A stretch of 64,000 nucleotides of DNA from IMG/VR virus record IMGVR_UViG_3300034374_011021, positions 1 through 64,000 of that record; one strand, 5' to 3'. Shown here piece after piece: positions 1 to 7,393 of this stretch. The position numbers and the translations under genes were made by a program. This DNA is from a virus. The notes beneath the pieces are model-generated. The model had not been told where the DNA came from and ran no database searches. It worked only from the letters and a program-made list of their open reading frames with translations. The stretch's first letter is position 1; every line of letters begins with the position of its first letter.

Positions 1-122
1 ACATCAGGTGAATTTAACAATGACCAAACACTATTTTCATAATTAGTTTCACGTTCAATATCAATATTATTTGACTCTAACACATTGAACAACTCTTGAA
101 ATATTTCTTTATTTTCTATCAT
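1..122 (-). CDS. Hypothetical protein, C-terminus cut by window edge
   Basis: An open frame begins at an ATG at 122 and runs without a stop off the left edge, giving 40 visible residues that start MIENKEIFQELFN. The ATG is preceded by the AAAGGTTATG-like context seen before other genes here. I do not recognise the protein. It follows the small gene ending at 136 and is probably the next gene of the same accessory run. Confidence 0.6.
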   Translation of the reverse strand, partial: MIENKEIFQELFNVLESNNIDIERETNYENSVWSLLNSPD

Positions 123-135
123 AACCTTTATTTAA

Positions 136-300
136 TTAACCTACTAACATTTCCATTACACAATCACATATCCAAACATTGTCTTTACCCCAATGCTTGA
201 TGGCAATAGCCTCCAATCGGATGGCCTCGCTCATTTCATTACCAGACCATATATTCTCAATCTGGCCATTACCGCAATTAACTTTCAAAATATATCTCAT
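136..300 (-). CDS. Hypothetical 54-residue protein
   Basis: The chosen start is the ATG at 300 (MRYILKVN), not the longer frame to 333, because a near-consensus promoter (317-348) lies upstream and AAAGGTTATG sits at this start. The protein is small and unrecognised, with a CDC motif near the C-terminus that could bind metal. It is the first gene after its own promoter, in a run of short accessory genes. Confidence 0.6.
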   Translation of the reverse strand: MRYILKVNCGNGQIENIWSGNEMSEAIRLEAIAIKHWGKDNVWICDCVMEMLVG

Positions 301-316
301 AACCTTTATTATAATA

Positions 317-348
317 TAAATATAATGAATCAATCTTGAGAGGCCAAA
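317..348 (-). promoter_or_regulatory. Bacteroidota-type promoter for the 54-residue gene
   Basis: On the minus strand: TTTG at 348-345, exactly 20 bases, then TATATTTA at 324-317. The gene starts at 300. The TTTG lies in the loop of a small AGAGG/CCTCT hairpin. Confidence 0.75.
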
Positions 349-470
349 CCTCTTTTAAAAGACTTTCTTGAGTAAACTTTTTTACTAGGCTTAATTTTAG
401 TAATCATATTACGCCTAATAATTTGTTTCACTTGTCCTTTACTCAAACCATTAAAATTATCCTCTTTCAT
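330..470 (-). CDS. Hypothetical basic 46-residue protein
   Basis: The start is placed at the ATG at 470 (MKEDNFNGLSKGQ) because the longer frame to 521 would translate straight through a promoter (478-509) and hairpin. The protein is rich in Lys and Arg after residue 20. I do not recognise a family. It ends inside the promoter of the next gene. Confidence 0.55.
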   Translation of the reverse strand: MKEDNFNGLSKGQVKQIIRRNMITKIKPSKKVYSRKSFKRGLASQD

Positions 471-477
471 TATGGTA

Positions 478-509
478 TAAATATATGAAAGGGATCCGGC
501 AAAGCCAAA
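478..509 (-). promoter_or_regulatory. Bacteroidota-type promoter overlapping a hairpin
   Basis: Minus strand TTTG at 509-506, a 20-base spacer and TATATTTA at 485-478, just 7 bases before the ATG at 470. The whole -33 box and spacer lie inside the hairpin at 488-516. Confidence 0.75.
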
Positions 510-516
510 TCCCTTT
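488..516 (-). terminator. Hairpin, probable terminator of the upstream gene
   Basis: Arms AAAGGGAT and ATCCCTTT enclose an inner GGC-TTT-GCC stem. It follows the gene ending at 543. No long T-run follows on the minus strand, so termination strength is uncertain. Confidence 0.45.
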
Positions 517-542
517 TTCATTTAGAATAATTCTAAATAATA

Positions 543-767
543 TTAATCTAAGATCATATCAAAGTAATTCAATAGGTCTTGTTTAGCAGGTATTTTCATT
601 TTAGGATTAGTCATAGGAGCACTTTTCCATTCAAACCAAGCCTTTTCAATCATTTTTACAGCGTCAGCAAATTCAGGACCCATCATTTGTACATACCCTT
701 CATCGGTGTATCTACCTTCGTTTAGTTTATTTTCTACTAAGTATTTTTTTAAATCAAAATTATCCAT
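543..767 (-). CDS. Hypothetical 74-residue protein
   Basis: The frame opens MDNFDLKKYLVENKLNEG. A KYLVENKL-type N-terminus is common in short phage proteins of unknown role. The product is acidic and predicted mainly helical. It sits 10 bases after the 158-residue gene and shares its transcription. No function is assigned. Confidence 0.6.
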   Translation of the reverse strand: MDNFDLKKYLVENKLNEGRYTDEGYVQMMGPEFADAVKMIEKAWFEWKSAPMTNPKMKIPAKQDLLNYFDMILD

Positions 768-777
768 TTTTATTTAT

Positions 778-1254
778 TTATTTTATAATACCAGCTTTAT
801 ACTTCATTTGATGAACAAATATTTCATCTAATTCAGTTTTAGCATCATCAGCTTCCATAGTTGGTTCTACTTTTCTAATTTGATCAAGTAAAGTGCTTAC
901 AAAGTATTGTCTGCCTTTATTTATTGGAAGAGTAATCCATTTATCTTCTAACCAAACATAAACATAATCAGCGGCGGCGCTATCTGAGTGGTCATAAAGA
1001 TTATTGAATAGACTTTCAGGTTCGTCTCCTTTAATTATTTTAGCTCCACCGTTATCAAAACGATCTACCATCCCATCATCATCAATAAATCCAATATCAT
1101 TACCACCCATTATTAAATTCTCAACTTCTGTATCTGTGTTATAGTGATTTTCTAATGCTTTACCTAAAGATTGAGGATAAGCATCATAATGATTGTAGAT
1201 TGAAAATATTGTATTTGGATCTGCTAAATAAGCTATTTGTCCTCTAGTTGCCAT
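778..1254 (-). CDS. Conserved phage protein beginning MATRGQIAYL
   Basis: This 158-residue protein starts with MATRGQIAYL and continues with IYNHYDAYPQSLG. The pattern resembles a family of small phage proteins with a MATRGxIA...Y.HWDGYP start, whose function is unknown to me. The ATG at 1254 is preceded after 3 bases by the second-class promoter motif, suggesting its own transcription start. It has no membrane segment and is strongly acidic. Confidence 0.6.
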   Translation of the reverse strand: MATRGQIAYLADPNTIFSIYNHYDAYPQSLGKALENHYNTDTEVENLIMGGNDIGFIDDDGMVDRFDNGGAKIIKGDEPESLFNNLYDHSDSAAADYVYVWLEDKWITLPINKGRQYFVSTLLDQIRKVEPTMEADDAKTELDEIFVHQMKYKAGIIK

Positions 1255-1257
1255 ATG

Positions 1258-1269
1258 TTATAAATATTA
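1258..1269 (-). promoter_or_regulatory. Second-class (TAATATTTATAA) start motif
   Basis: The minus strand reads TAATATTTATAA, then 3 bases, then ATG (1254). There is no TTTG at the -33 distance. The same motif precedes most virion genes in the window at a similar short distance, so a promoter giving a leaderless or nearly leaderless mRNA is inferred. Confidence 0.5.
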
Positions 1270-1491
1270 CAGTTTATATTTTAATTTATATTTTTCAATA
1301 AAACTTTCTCCTAAACCTACTTCAAGAAATACAGCTGTTTCTGGTATGCCTGGTAGTTTAATTTTAGGATCAATCACTTCATCAATGTTACGATTTTTAA
1401 ATGTTTTAATTTTTGTTTGAGCGTTTGACCTGTTAGAAGTTTTAAACACAACTGTTACAGGTTCATCTACATATAATTTTTGTCTAGCCAT
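1267..1491 (-). CDS. Hypothetical basic 74-residue protein
   Basis: The frame starts MARQKLYVDEPVTVVFKTSN and is rich in Lys. Its ATG overlaps the stop of the 71-residue gene by one base, indicating coupled translation. No family is recognised; beta-rich character is likely from alternating hydrophobic residues. Confidence 0.6.
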   Translation of the reverse strand: MARQKLYVDEPVTVVFKTSNRSNAQTKIKTFKNRNIDEVIDPKIKLPGIPETAVFLEVGLGESFIEKYKLKYKL

Positions 1492-1706
1492 TATCTATAT
1501 AATATTACAAAATCTCCAAAATGATAATCAAATGTTTGAACTAACCATTCATAATCAGCTTCAGTCATTTGTGTTTTTATTACTTTCCAATCTAAACCTA
1601 ATTGGGAACATAATTTTTTAGCAGTACCTAATAAGAAGTAAGCATTACCTTGTGGGCCTGTTAAATCAATTTCAATATGATTTGGTTGTTTTTTAGTTTT
1701 TATCAT
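1491..1706 (-). CDS. Conserved hypothetical 71-residue phage protein
   Basis: The product contains IDLTGPQGNAYFLLGTAKKL, a pattern seen in small phage proteins of unknown role. It overlaps the SWIM-finger gene (start region 1693-1706) by 14 bases and touches the next gene by one base, so the three are co-translated. Confidence 0.6.
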   Translation of the reverse strand: MIKTKKQPNHIEIDLTGPQGNAYFLLGTAKKLCSQLGLDWKVIKTQMTEADYEWLVQTFDYHFGDFVILYR

Positions 1707-2175
1707 TTTGAGATTGTTTTCTAGCTTCTTGAATATGTTTGCAACCTTTTAATTTATCTTTTACTCTAAAAAAACCACTACAATTACAAGTAAATTTTAA
1801 ACCAGTTTGACGAACAACATAAAAATGTCCTGGTTCACTTGATGATTCAAATTTCCAAGTACCTTTTTCAACTTTGTCCTCAACTTTTTTAGTTGGTCTA
1901 ATTACTTCAATATCTTTTAAAGTAGTTTTAGGATGAACTTTTTGCCAACTTGGAACAATAAATTTCTCACCTTTATTATTAGTAAACAAAGCGGGAGACA
2001 TATATTCATGTTCAAACTCATACTTAAATAAACTACCAGAACAACTGTACATGCTGGAAGTTGGTTTGAAGCTACGAATAGTACCTTCAGTGTAGGTAAT
2101 ATACTTATTTGTATATTTTATTTCTTGACCTAAAATGTTTACTTTGTGTTTTTCTATTACCTTATGTAATGCCAT
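1693..2175 (-). CDS. SWIM-type zinc-finger protein
   Basis: The C-terminal third (about residues 125-152) has CNCSGF followed by GCKHI, fitting the CxC...CxH pattern of SWIM fingers, which bind DNA or proteins. The N-terminal 120 residues are beta-rich and unrecognised. It is the first gene after a near-perfect promoter at 2191-2222, with AAAGGTTATG at its start. A role in nucleic-acid binding is inferred from the finger only. Confidence 0.6.
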   Translation of the reverse strand: MALHKVIEKHKVNILGQEIKYTNKYITYTEGTIRSFKPTSSMYSCSGSLFKYEFEHEYMSPALFTNNKGEKFIVPSWQKVHPKTTLKDIEVIRPTKKVEDKVEKGTWKFESSSEPGHFYVVRQTGLKFTCNCSGFFRVKDKLKGCKHIQEARKQSQNDKN

Positions 2176-2190
2176 AACCTTTATTATACC

Positions 2191-2222
2191 TAAATATAAG
2201 TAAAGGTATTTAGGAGGCCAAA
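2191..2222 (-). promoter_or_regulatory. Bacteroidota-type promoter for the SWIM gene
   Basis: TTTG at 2222-2219, 20 bases, TATATTTA at 2198-2191 on the minus strand. A short GGAGG/CCTCC inverted repeat flanks the TTTG box. Confidence 0.8.
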
Positions 2223-2407
2223 TTCTTTTTGACCTCCTTCAATCGTTCCTTAAAATATTCTTGTTCTTGCCTAAGCAATTCCAAATCTAAAGTAAGAGCA
2301 ACACACAATCTTTCTAAAGCTTCCCAATCATATTGAGCTATTTTTACTAATAATTCATCAGGGAGACTTTCAAAGAACTCTATAGTTGTTCCATTAATCT
2401 TCATCAT
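2210..2407 (-). CDS. Hypothetical coiled-coil 65-residue protein
   Basis: The product starts MMKINGTTIEFFESLPDEL and ends in an amphipathic helix rich in Glu, Arg and Lys from about residue 38 (LRQEQEYFKERLKEVKK), which should form a coiled coil. It overlaps the 48-residue gene by 14 bases, and its stop lies in the next promoter. Function unknown. Confidence 0.55.
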   Translation of the reverse strand: MMKINGTTIEFFESLPDELLVKIAQYDWEALERLCVALTLDLELLRQEQEYFKERLKEVKKNLAS

Positions 2408-2540
2408 CTAAGTCCTTAAGGGCTTGTGTAAGCCATTTAGGTTGTTTTTTCTGTTGTTTCCTGTACTTGTTGTTTTTCTTGTTGTCTTCCAACCATACAT
2501 TCAAAACTGATAGTTTTTGTTGATTACTTGATTTACTCAT
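2394..2540 (-). CDS. Hypothetical basic 48-residue protein
   Basis: The frame runs from the ATG at 2540 to a TAA at 2394-2396. It starts MSKSSNQQKLSVLNVWLED, has a very basic middle (KKNNKYRKQQKKQPK), and ends in acidic DLDDED. The overlap with the downstream gene and lack of a competing frame support it. Function unknown. Confidence 0.5.
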   Translation of the reverse strand: MSKSSNQQKLSVLNVWLEDNKKNNKYRKQQKKQPKWLTQALKDLDDED

Positions 2541-2569
2541 TACTTTTTAATTTTTATAAAACTTTACTA

Positions 2570-2722
2570 TTAACCTTGACCAACTGATAATTTAATATAA
2601 TTTTTACTAGTTTTTGTTTTACTGGTCTTAGTTTTAGCATGGATTCCTTTTCTTCTTCTCTTAGGTTTTTCTTTATAAGATAATGAAGCACTTATTGATG
2701 ATGTTTTTTTCTTAGCTGCCAT
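2570..2722 (-). CDS. Small, highly basic conserved phage protein (50 residues)
   Basis: The product begins MAAKKKTSSISASLSYKEK, contains KPKRRRKGIHAKTKTS, and ends SVGQG. A short Lys/Arg-rich protein with an H-A-K-T-K-T-S stretch and a GQG end resembles tiny proteins found in many large phages, whose role is not known to me. Charge suggests nucleic-acid or virion binding. It sits between a glucosaminidase gene and small accessory genes. Confidence 0.55.
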   Translation of the reverse strand: MAAKKKTSSISASLSYKEKPKRRRKGIHAKTKTSKTKTSKNYIKLSVGQG

Positions 2723-2739
2723 GCTAATACATACATGGC

Positions 2740-3312
2740 TTATTTTTTAAATTTATTTTTAACGTTTTCTCTATTAATTAAACTTTTTAATGCTTTTGAG
2801 TAACTACCTCCTACTTCAGCGTATGAAGCATCCAACGCGGCATAATATTCAGCCTCAGTATCGGCATTACTCATATAACGGCATTGATAAAAAGCATAGT
2901 CATAAACTGATTCTTTCCAATTATCGTAGTAGGCGTGATTAAGATTAGTTCCTCTAGCTGTATTAACTCGTACTCTAGCTTCTCTCATACCGAATAAATT
3001 TGAGTTTTGTTTGAAAACTGCTGATTTGAAATTACCAGATTCAATTCGGGCTTGTGCATAAACAATATGGGGAAATTTCATATTAAGTTCTTTAATTAGT
3101 TCAATAAATTTTTCCTCAGTGAATTTGTTTTTTTCTTTTTCTAGATTAAGTACAATTAATTGTTTCTCATACTTGTCTAATGCTTTGAATTGCATGTAAC
3201 GTCCTATAGCAAAAGTACATAGTAATAATACTATGAAGAACAATAAAATTTTGCTTAATTTTTTGTAGTCTTTTTTGAACACTAGTTGTTCTTTATCAAA
3301 CTTGTAAAACAT
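2740..3312 (-). CDS. Membrane-anchored glucosaminidase-type lysis enzyme
   Basis: Residues about 20-41 form a hydrophobic segment preceded by basic residues, a signal anchor that would place the rest in the periplasm. From about residue 85 the sequence QARIESGNF, then NSNLFGMREARVR and YDNWKESVYDYAFYQ, matches the GlcNAcase (LYZ2/GH73-like) fold that cuts the glycan strand of peptidoglycan; the Glu in ARIESG is the likely catalytic acid. The size (190 residues) suits a phage endolysin. It has its own promoter at 3330-3361. No holin was identified nearby. Confidence 0.75.
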   Translation of the reverse strand: MFYKFDKEQLVFKKDYKKLSKILLFFIVLLLCTFAIGRYMQFKALDKYEKQLIVLNLEKEKNKFTEEKFIELIKELNMKFPHIVYAQARIESGNFKSAVFKQNSNLFGMREARVRVNTARGTNLNHAYYDNWKESVYDYAFYQCRYMSNADTEAEYYAALDASYAEVGGSYSKALKSLINRENVKNKFKK

Positions 3313-3329
3313 AACTTTTATTTTTGTTA

Positions 3330-3361
3330 TTAAAATAACATCAATAAATTATGAGGCCAAA
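3330..3361 (-). promoter_or_regulatory. Bacteroidota-type promoter for the lysis enzyme
   Basis: TTTG at 3361-3358, 20 bases, TATTTTAA at 3337-3330 on the minus strand. The -7 box departs from TATATTTA at two or three positions. Confidence 0.6.
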
Positions 3362-3667
3362 TTAAGATTTTTTCTTTTTTAACTTATCTATAGCTTCTAC
3401 TATTTTTTGACATTCCTCATAACGTTCCTGTTCAATGAAATACCTTAAATTCTCTTCTAATGTGTCTGAAAAGAATTTTCTATCTAAGGTTAAATCATAA
3501 ATAGCACTATCTTCAACACAGGCTACTGTTAATATATGAACATTACGTTTTTTATTGTCCATGTTTTCTAGAATAGATTCAACAATTGCTTTAGCTATTC
3601 TAAAGTCTTTTCTGTCAATCATCTCTTGAAACTCATCTTGATTGTTGACTGTTATCTCGCCTGCCAT
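3362..3667 (-). CDS. Hypothetical acidic 101-residue protein
   Basis: The product starts MAGEITVNNQDEFQEMIDRKD and is mainly helical with a lysine-rich tail (KLKKKKS). No signal peptide or metal-binding motif is visible. It begins 2 bases after the 52-residue GTG gene. Function unknown. Confidence 0.55.
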   Translation of the reverse strand: MAGEITVNNQDEFQEMIDRKDFRIAKAIVESILENMDNKKRNVHILTVACVEDSAIYDLTLDRKFFSDTLEENLRYFIEQERYEECQKIVEAIDKLKKKKS

Positions 3668-3669
3668 AA

Positions 3670-3828
3670 TTAGAATAAATTTAAAAAATCTGTATCAATA
3701 TATTTTGTTCGTAAGTGGTCTATTTTATCTTGATCTTTTAACTTTTTAGTAGCTAATTTCTCAAGATGTTTCTCTTTCTGCTTGTCATAATCCTTGACCA
3801 ACTTATCATGTTTCTTCTTCTTACTCAC
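3670..3828 (-). CDS. Hypothetical 52-residue protein with GTG start
   Basis: Open frame from a GTG at 3828 to a TAA at 3670-3672. The product starts MSKKKKHDKLVKDYDKQKEK and is a charged coiled-coil-like helix ending FLNLF. The start is supported by a second-class motif ending 2 bases upstream of the GTG. Function unknown. Confidence 0.5.
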   Translation of the reverse strand: MSKKKKHDKLVKDYDKQKEKHLEKLATKKLKDQDKIDHLRTKYIDTDFLNLF

Positions 3829-3830
3829 TG

Positions 3831-3841
3831 TTATAAATATT
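3831..3841 (-). promoter_or_regulatory. Second-class start motif before the GTG gene
   Basis: The minus strand reads AATATTTATAA, then 2 bases, then GTG at 3828. It helps to fix this non-ATG start. Confidence 0.45.
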
Positions 3842-4482
3842 TAAAGTTTAGATACTAAATCATAAGGATCATCATCTGGTTTAGAATCATATAAACCTAA
3901 TTCTTTTAAACGTTGTTGAGTATAATCATCTACCTCCCAATCTGGTTCTTTTTCTTTACTTGGTACATGGTCTTCCATTATCTCAACTTGTTTATCAGTA
4001 AATAAATCTCCAACTGAAAGGTAATAGCAATTATAACATAGCATCTCTAAATTATCTAGTCTATAATGCTGCTTGTTACCATTTTTAAAATGGAGTATTA
4101 AAGGCATTTTATAATCTAATACTCTTCTTTCATGGAACCCACAAGAGTAACATTCTTCTTTTAAATAACCCCCTTCAATTAATCTATATTTTATTTTTTG
4201 AGGATTAAAATTAGATGGGTCTACTACTCCATTAACAATATCTAAAATAGCAGGTTCTTTTTTACCAAAGGGAGAATGACTTAAAAATTTAGGAATGCCT
4301 TTACCAGATTGGTTTTTATGTTCCTCAAATAGACTCTTACCATTACTACCCTCATATAACTTCATCCATTTTTTAAGATGTTGATAAGAACAGTTTAGAT
4401 ATCTAGCAGCGCTACGTACTGATTTTGTTTTAGACATAGCTGCTAGAATTTCCTCTTTAGTAAGTGGTCTAGCTTTAGGCAC
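3841..4482 (-). CDS. HTH plus HNH-like zinc protein, possibly a regulator
   Basis: Residues about 8-45 (LTKEEILAAMSKTKSVRSAARYL...) look like a helix-turn-helix. Residues about 108-150 have CYSCG, then LHFKNGNKQHYRLDNLEMLCYNCYYL, the layout of a phage HNH nuclease with two CxxC zinc pairs. The position normally taken by the last His is Tyr, so cleavage activity is doubtful. It could be a DNA-binding protein derived from an HNH enzyme. Its ATG overlaps the zinc-finger gene stop by one base. Confidence 0.6.
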   Translation of the reverse strand: MPKARPLTKEEILAAMSKTKSVRSAARYLNCSYQHLKKWMKLYEGSNGKSLFEEHKNQSGKGIPKFLSHSPFGKKEPAILDIVNGVVDPSNFNPQKIKYRLIEGGYLKEECYSCGFHERRVLDYKMPLILHFKNGNKQHYRLDNLEMLCYNCYYLSVGDLFTDKQVEIMEDHVPSKEKEPDWEVDDYTQQRLKELGLYDSKPDDDPYDLVSKL

Positions 4483-4778
4483 TATTCTTCTTTTTTTAAC
4501 TTTGTTTCATTAAAACCATATGGAACCCCTTTTTCATCATCTGATGGATCAAATGATGTTTGTCCTCCTTTACGAAGTTTATTTTCAGCTTCCATATATT
4601 TTCTATGCTCGTCATGTTCTAAATGAATAGTTTCAATCCAGGTGTGGTCACCCTCACCTTTCATTACTGTTACTACACCTTTCATTTTAACATTTGAACA
4701 AGTAATGCATGTTTTTGCTCCAGGCATTGCTTTTAATCTTCCTTCAGGAATGATCTCTCCACATTTAATACATTTCAT
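4482..4778 (-). CDS. TraR/DksA-type zinc-finger protein
   Basis: The first 30 residues carry CIKCG..I..GRLKAMPG...CITC, the four-cysteine finger of TraR/DksA proteins, which act on RNA polymerase. The coiled-coil arm of true DksA is absent; instead there is a 65-residue acidic C-terminal region. A transcriptional role is therefore only suggested. It overlaps the downstream HNH-like gene by one base. Confidence 0.65.
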   Translation of the reverse strand: MKCIKCGEIIPEGRLKAMPGAKTCITCSNVKMKGVVTVMKGEGDHTWIETIHLEHDEHRKYMEAENKLRKGGQTSFDPSDDEKGVPYGFNETKLKKEE

Positions 4779-4797
4779 AACTCTAAATATATAACTT

Positions 4798-5196
4798 TTA
4801 TTTTTTTCCTTTTTTGTCTATACGTTTAAATAGGTCATATAGTTCACCTGGTGTTTTTATAAAGACTTCTTCCTCTGTTTCAGTTTCAATATCTGTCAAA
4901 CTAAGAGGAAGTATTTCTCCATCTTCATCATAACGATCATAAGCGTACCACATAATTAATTCAGCCTTCCAATCCTCATAATTCAAGTAAAATAAACTTT
5001 CAATTAATATAAAGAAAGGTTCCTCATAACGTTCCATTATAATACCTGTTTCTTCTTCTAGATGGTAAGTACGCTGTACTAGTTGTTCAAAAGTTTCTAC
5101 TAGTTTGATAAATGTCTTTTTATTGTTACCAAAAGATTTATCTTCACTACGTAGTTTTAAATTTAAATTTTTTCCAAAACCTTTCATATTAATCAT
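4798..5196 (-). CDS. Hypothetical acidic 132-residue protein
   Basis: The frame starts at 5196 (MINMKGFGKN), four bases into the end of the 52-residue gene (ATGA overlap). The C-terminal half is strongly acidic (DIETETEEEVF). No known motif is visible. It lies at the 3' end of the sugar operon transcript but shows no link to sugar chemistry. Confidence 0.55.
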   Translation of the reverse strand: MINMKGFGKNLNLKLRSEDKSFGNNKKTFIKLVETFEQLVQRTYHLEEETGIIMERYEEPFFILIESLFYLNYEDWKAELIMWYAYDRYDEDGEILPLSLTDIETETEEEVFIKTPGELYDLFKRIDKKGKK

Positions 5197-5351
5197 ATTA
5201 TTGTTTTTACTCCAAATATTTTTAAAAATTCTTTTAAAGATAATTGTTTACGAGCAGCGAATTTTTTAGCTGCTTCTAATCTAGATGTTCCTACTGAGCG
5301 AGAAATGATTTCTTCCATTTTGTCGTTTCTGTTATAAAATCCGAATATCAT
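5193..5351 (-). CDS. Hypothetical 52-residue protein
   Basis: Open frame from an ATG at 5351 to a TGA at 5193-5195, with ATGA overlaps on both sides (glycosyltransferase upstream, acidic protein downstream). These double overlaps are strong support. The product starts MIFGFYNRNDKMEEIISRSV and includes the helical SLKEFLKIFGV. Function unknown. Confidence 0.6.
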   Translation of the reverse strand: MIFGFYNRNDKMEEIISRSVGTSRLEAAKKFAARKQLSLKEFLKIFGVKTII

Positions 5352-6262
5352 AATCTAATTAGTTTGTTCTGTTGTTCTTCTAAACTGTTTATTGTTATTT
5401 TAAGATTTCCAATTTGGAAAGTTCCTATTTCATTTGTTTCTTTTATAATATCATTTAGTTGAGTGATATAATTATAATCTTGATTAGTGAATGTATTTCC
5501 ATCAACTTCAACAATAATATCCTCTCCATCATTAAACCACCATTTTAAAGTTTCATCTAACTTACTATTAGTGTTTTTAATAACATATTTTTTATTATAC
5601 ACAACATTGTAATGAGATCTTCTAAAACCCCATTTTTTAACAAAATTATAATTTGATTGTTGTTCAATTTCTTGATAGTTTCCTACTCGAGATGATTTAC
5701 TAACAAAATGATAAACATGAGCTGAGCTAACTTTTTGTTCATAACCAGCTATGTTATGTCTTAAATGTAGATCATCATCTTCACAAAACAATTGAAAAGT
5801 AACTCCATCAATACCTAAGTAATCCTCTTTCATACAACCAAAAAACATTTGGGCACCACCATCAAGTAAAGTAGTGTCTTCAATTTTAAAATCTAAAAAC
5901 TTTTGATAATTAAAATTATCTAAATCAGTTCCACAATCCAAAATCATTTTACCAGGAAATGTATCTGGGTAGATAGGAGGTTCAATTCTGGTGTATGCTG
6001 TAATTCTACCTTTAGTGATGTCTTTATCCATTTGTTCTACAAAACCAGGTTTAATAACCATGTCGTTATGGAGTAGAATAATTTTTTCACCTTTAGCTTT
6101 AGCAACAGCATTATTATAATTTATTCCCATAGTCACTGTATCATCTTCAGATACAATTACTTCTACTTGATTTTCATCAGGATAAATTTCCCTAATATTA
6201 TTTACAAGGTATTTTGTATAATTAGAGTTAGTTTTATTAGTGGGTATAATTAATGATATCAT
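5348..6262 (-). CDS. Family 2 (GT-A) glycosyltransferase
   Basis: The N-terminus MISLIIPTNK is the first strand of a GT-A fold. About residue 66 there is LLHNDMVI, standing for the metal-binding D-x-D region, and about residue 165 CEDDDLHLRH matches the ED/catalytic region of GT2 enzymes. It would transfer a sugar from a nucleotide donor; the acceptor is unknown. The C-terminal 80 residues are an extra domain of unknown role. It is the last clear sugar gene of the operon. Confidence 0.75.
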   Translation of the reverse strand: MISLIIPTNKTNSNYTKYLVNNIREIYPDENQVEVIVSEDDTVTMGINYNNAVAKAKGEKIILLHNDMVIKPGFVEQMDKDITKGRITAYTRIEPPIYPDTFPGKMILDCGTDLDNFNYQKFLDFKIEDTTLLDGGAQMFFGCMKEDYLGIDGVTFQLFCEDDDLHLRHNIAGYEQKVSSAHVYHFVSKSSRVGNYQEIEQQSNYNFVKKWGFRRSHYNVVYNKKYVIKNTNSKLDETLKWWFNDGEDIIVEVDGNTFTNQDYNYITQLNDIIKETNEIGTFQIGNLKITINSLEEQQNKLIRL

Positions 6263-6263
6263 T

Positions 6264-6968
6264 TTAATAATTATATAAAGTTTTATCTGCTGAGTGGTTT
6301 AATATATTTTTCCAAAACGGTTCTTCATTACTTCGCTTTAACCAATCAATTTCTATATTATTATCTAAACATTCTTGAGCAAAGAAACTAATACCTGAAT
6401 TAATAAAATGGTCATAGTCAAAATTAAATTCTATATTTGATTGTGTTAAATAACTATAAGCAATTAATGCCTCAGGAGGAATAGGATTATTATCTTCAAC
6501 CTGGAAGTTAAAACATTTTTCTAACTCATCCAAACTACCATACAAAACTAAATCTCCTGGGAAGTCAAAACTTGTATGTTGGTAAACTAATTCATAATAT
6601 AAAGGTCTAATATTAGGTTTACATATAGATAAAAAAGATATTTTCTTTCCTTTTATTACTTCTAAAAGTAACTTAGGATTATTTATTTTCATATCTCCTC
6701 TTACTTTTAATCCCTCAGTTACTCCTTTATTTTTTAAATGGTTGATACCAAAATAAGTACTTAATGTTTGAAAATTAACATTTATATGTCCTGCAATAGT
6801 AGGTTTATCAATTTGTACTACTTCTATTCCTTTTGATTTAATTAATTCAATATTACTTAAAGGTTCATCTATCCAAGTTGACCAAACAACATTATCTATT
6901 CCCTCATATGAATCTACTATATGGGAAGCATAATCTGTTGGTCCTTGTATTATTATTCCTTGACTCAT
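6264..6968 (-). CDS. WavE-like LPS-synthesis protein
   Basis: The start MSQGIIIQGPTDY and NVVWSTWIDEP match WavE-type proteins, probable glycosyltransferases of LPS core synthesis (QGP and S-T-W motifs). Length, 234 residues, is a little below the usual 300. It overlaps the GDPD-like gene by four bases and ends one base before the GT2 gene. Donor and acceptor cannot be told. Confidence 0.6.
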   Translation of the reverse strand: MSQGIIIQGPTDYASHIVDSYEGIDNVVWSTWIDEPLSNIELIKSKGIEVVQIDKPTIAGHINVNFQTLSTYFGINHLKNKGVTEGLKVRGDMKINNPKLLLEVIKGKKISFLSICKPNIRPLYYELVYQHTSFDFPGDLVLYGSLDELEKCFNFQVEDNNPIPPEALIAYSYLTQSNIEFNFDYDHFINSGISFFAQECLDNNIEIDWLKRSNEEPFWKNILNHSADKTLYNY

Positions 6969-7393
6969 TTATAATTTTGAATATAATCAGAACAAATCCC
7001 TGCACATTGATTTACATCATCTAAATAAAGTTCAGGCATAACTGCTATACTATTTTTAATAGGTTGTTTGCCTGGGTAGGCCCAAATGTATTTTTGTGAA
7101 GTTAAAGCAACTGTATCATTTTCATGCCAAAAATAATTAATACCGGAATCAAATCTAAATTGATTCAATGCTTCTACATTTTTACAATGAACCCATAGAT
7201 GATTATTACTTAAAAATATTTTATTAGTTTTGTATTGAGGTTTATCATGTCCTAAATAAAATTCACCATTAACATACCAAACGTCAACTTCAACATCATA
7301 CCCTTCAGATAATGCTTTTATAATGTAGTCTGGATGGTTTTCCTTTTCAGGGTTAGGACCATTGGTATTTCCTCTATGGCTAATTAGTATCAT
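6965..7393 (-). CDS. GDPD-like phosphodiesterase superfamily protein
   Basis: MILISHRGN, then ENHPDYIIKAL, DVEVDVWY and LGHDKP follow the HRG...E.......E.D......HD pattern of glycerophosphodiester phosphodiesterases. At 142 residues it is about half the length of the usual enzyme, so it may be a minimal catalytic version. It overlaps genes on both sides by four bases. A role in trimming or moving a phosphodiester-linked sugar is inference. Confidence 0.65.
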   Translation of the reverse strand: MILISHRGNTNGPNPEKENHPDYIIKALSEGYDVEVDVWYVNGEFYLGHDKPQYKTNKIFLSNNHLWVHCKNVEALNQFRFDSGINYFWHENDTVALTSQKYIWAYPGKQPIKNSIAVMPELYLDDVNQCAGICSDYIQNYK

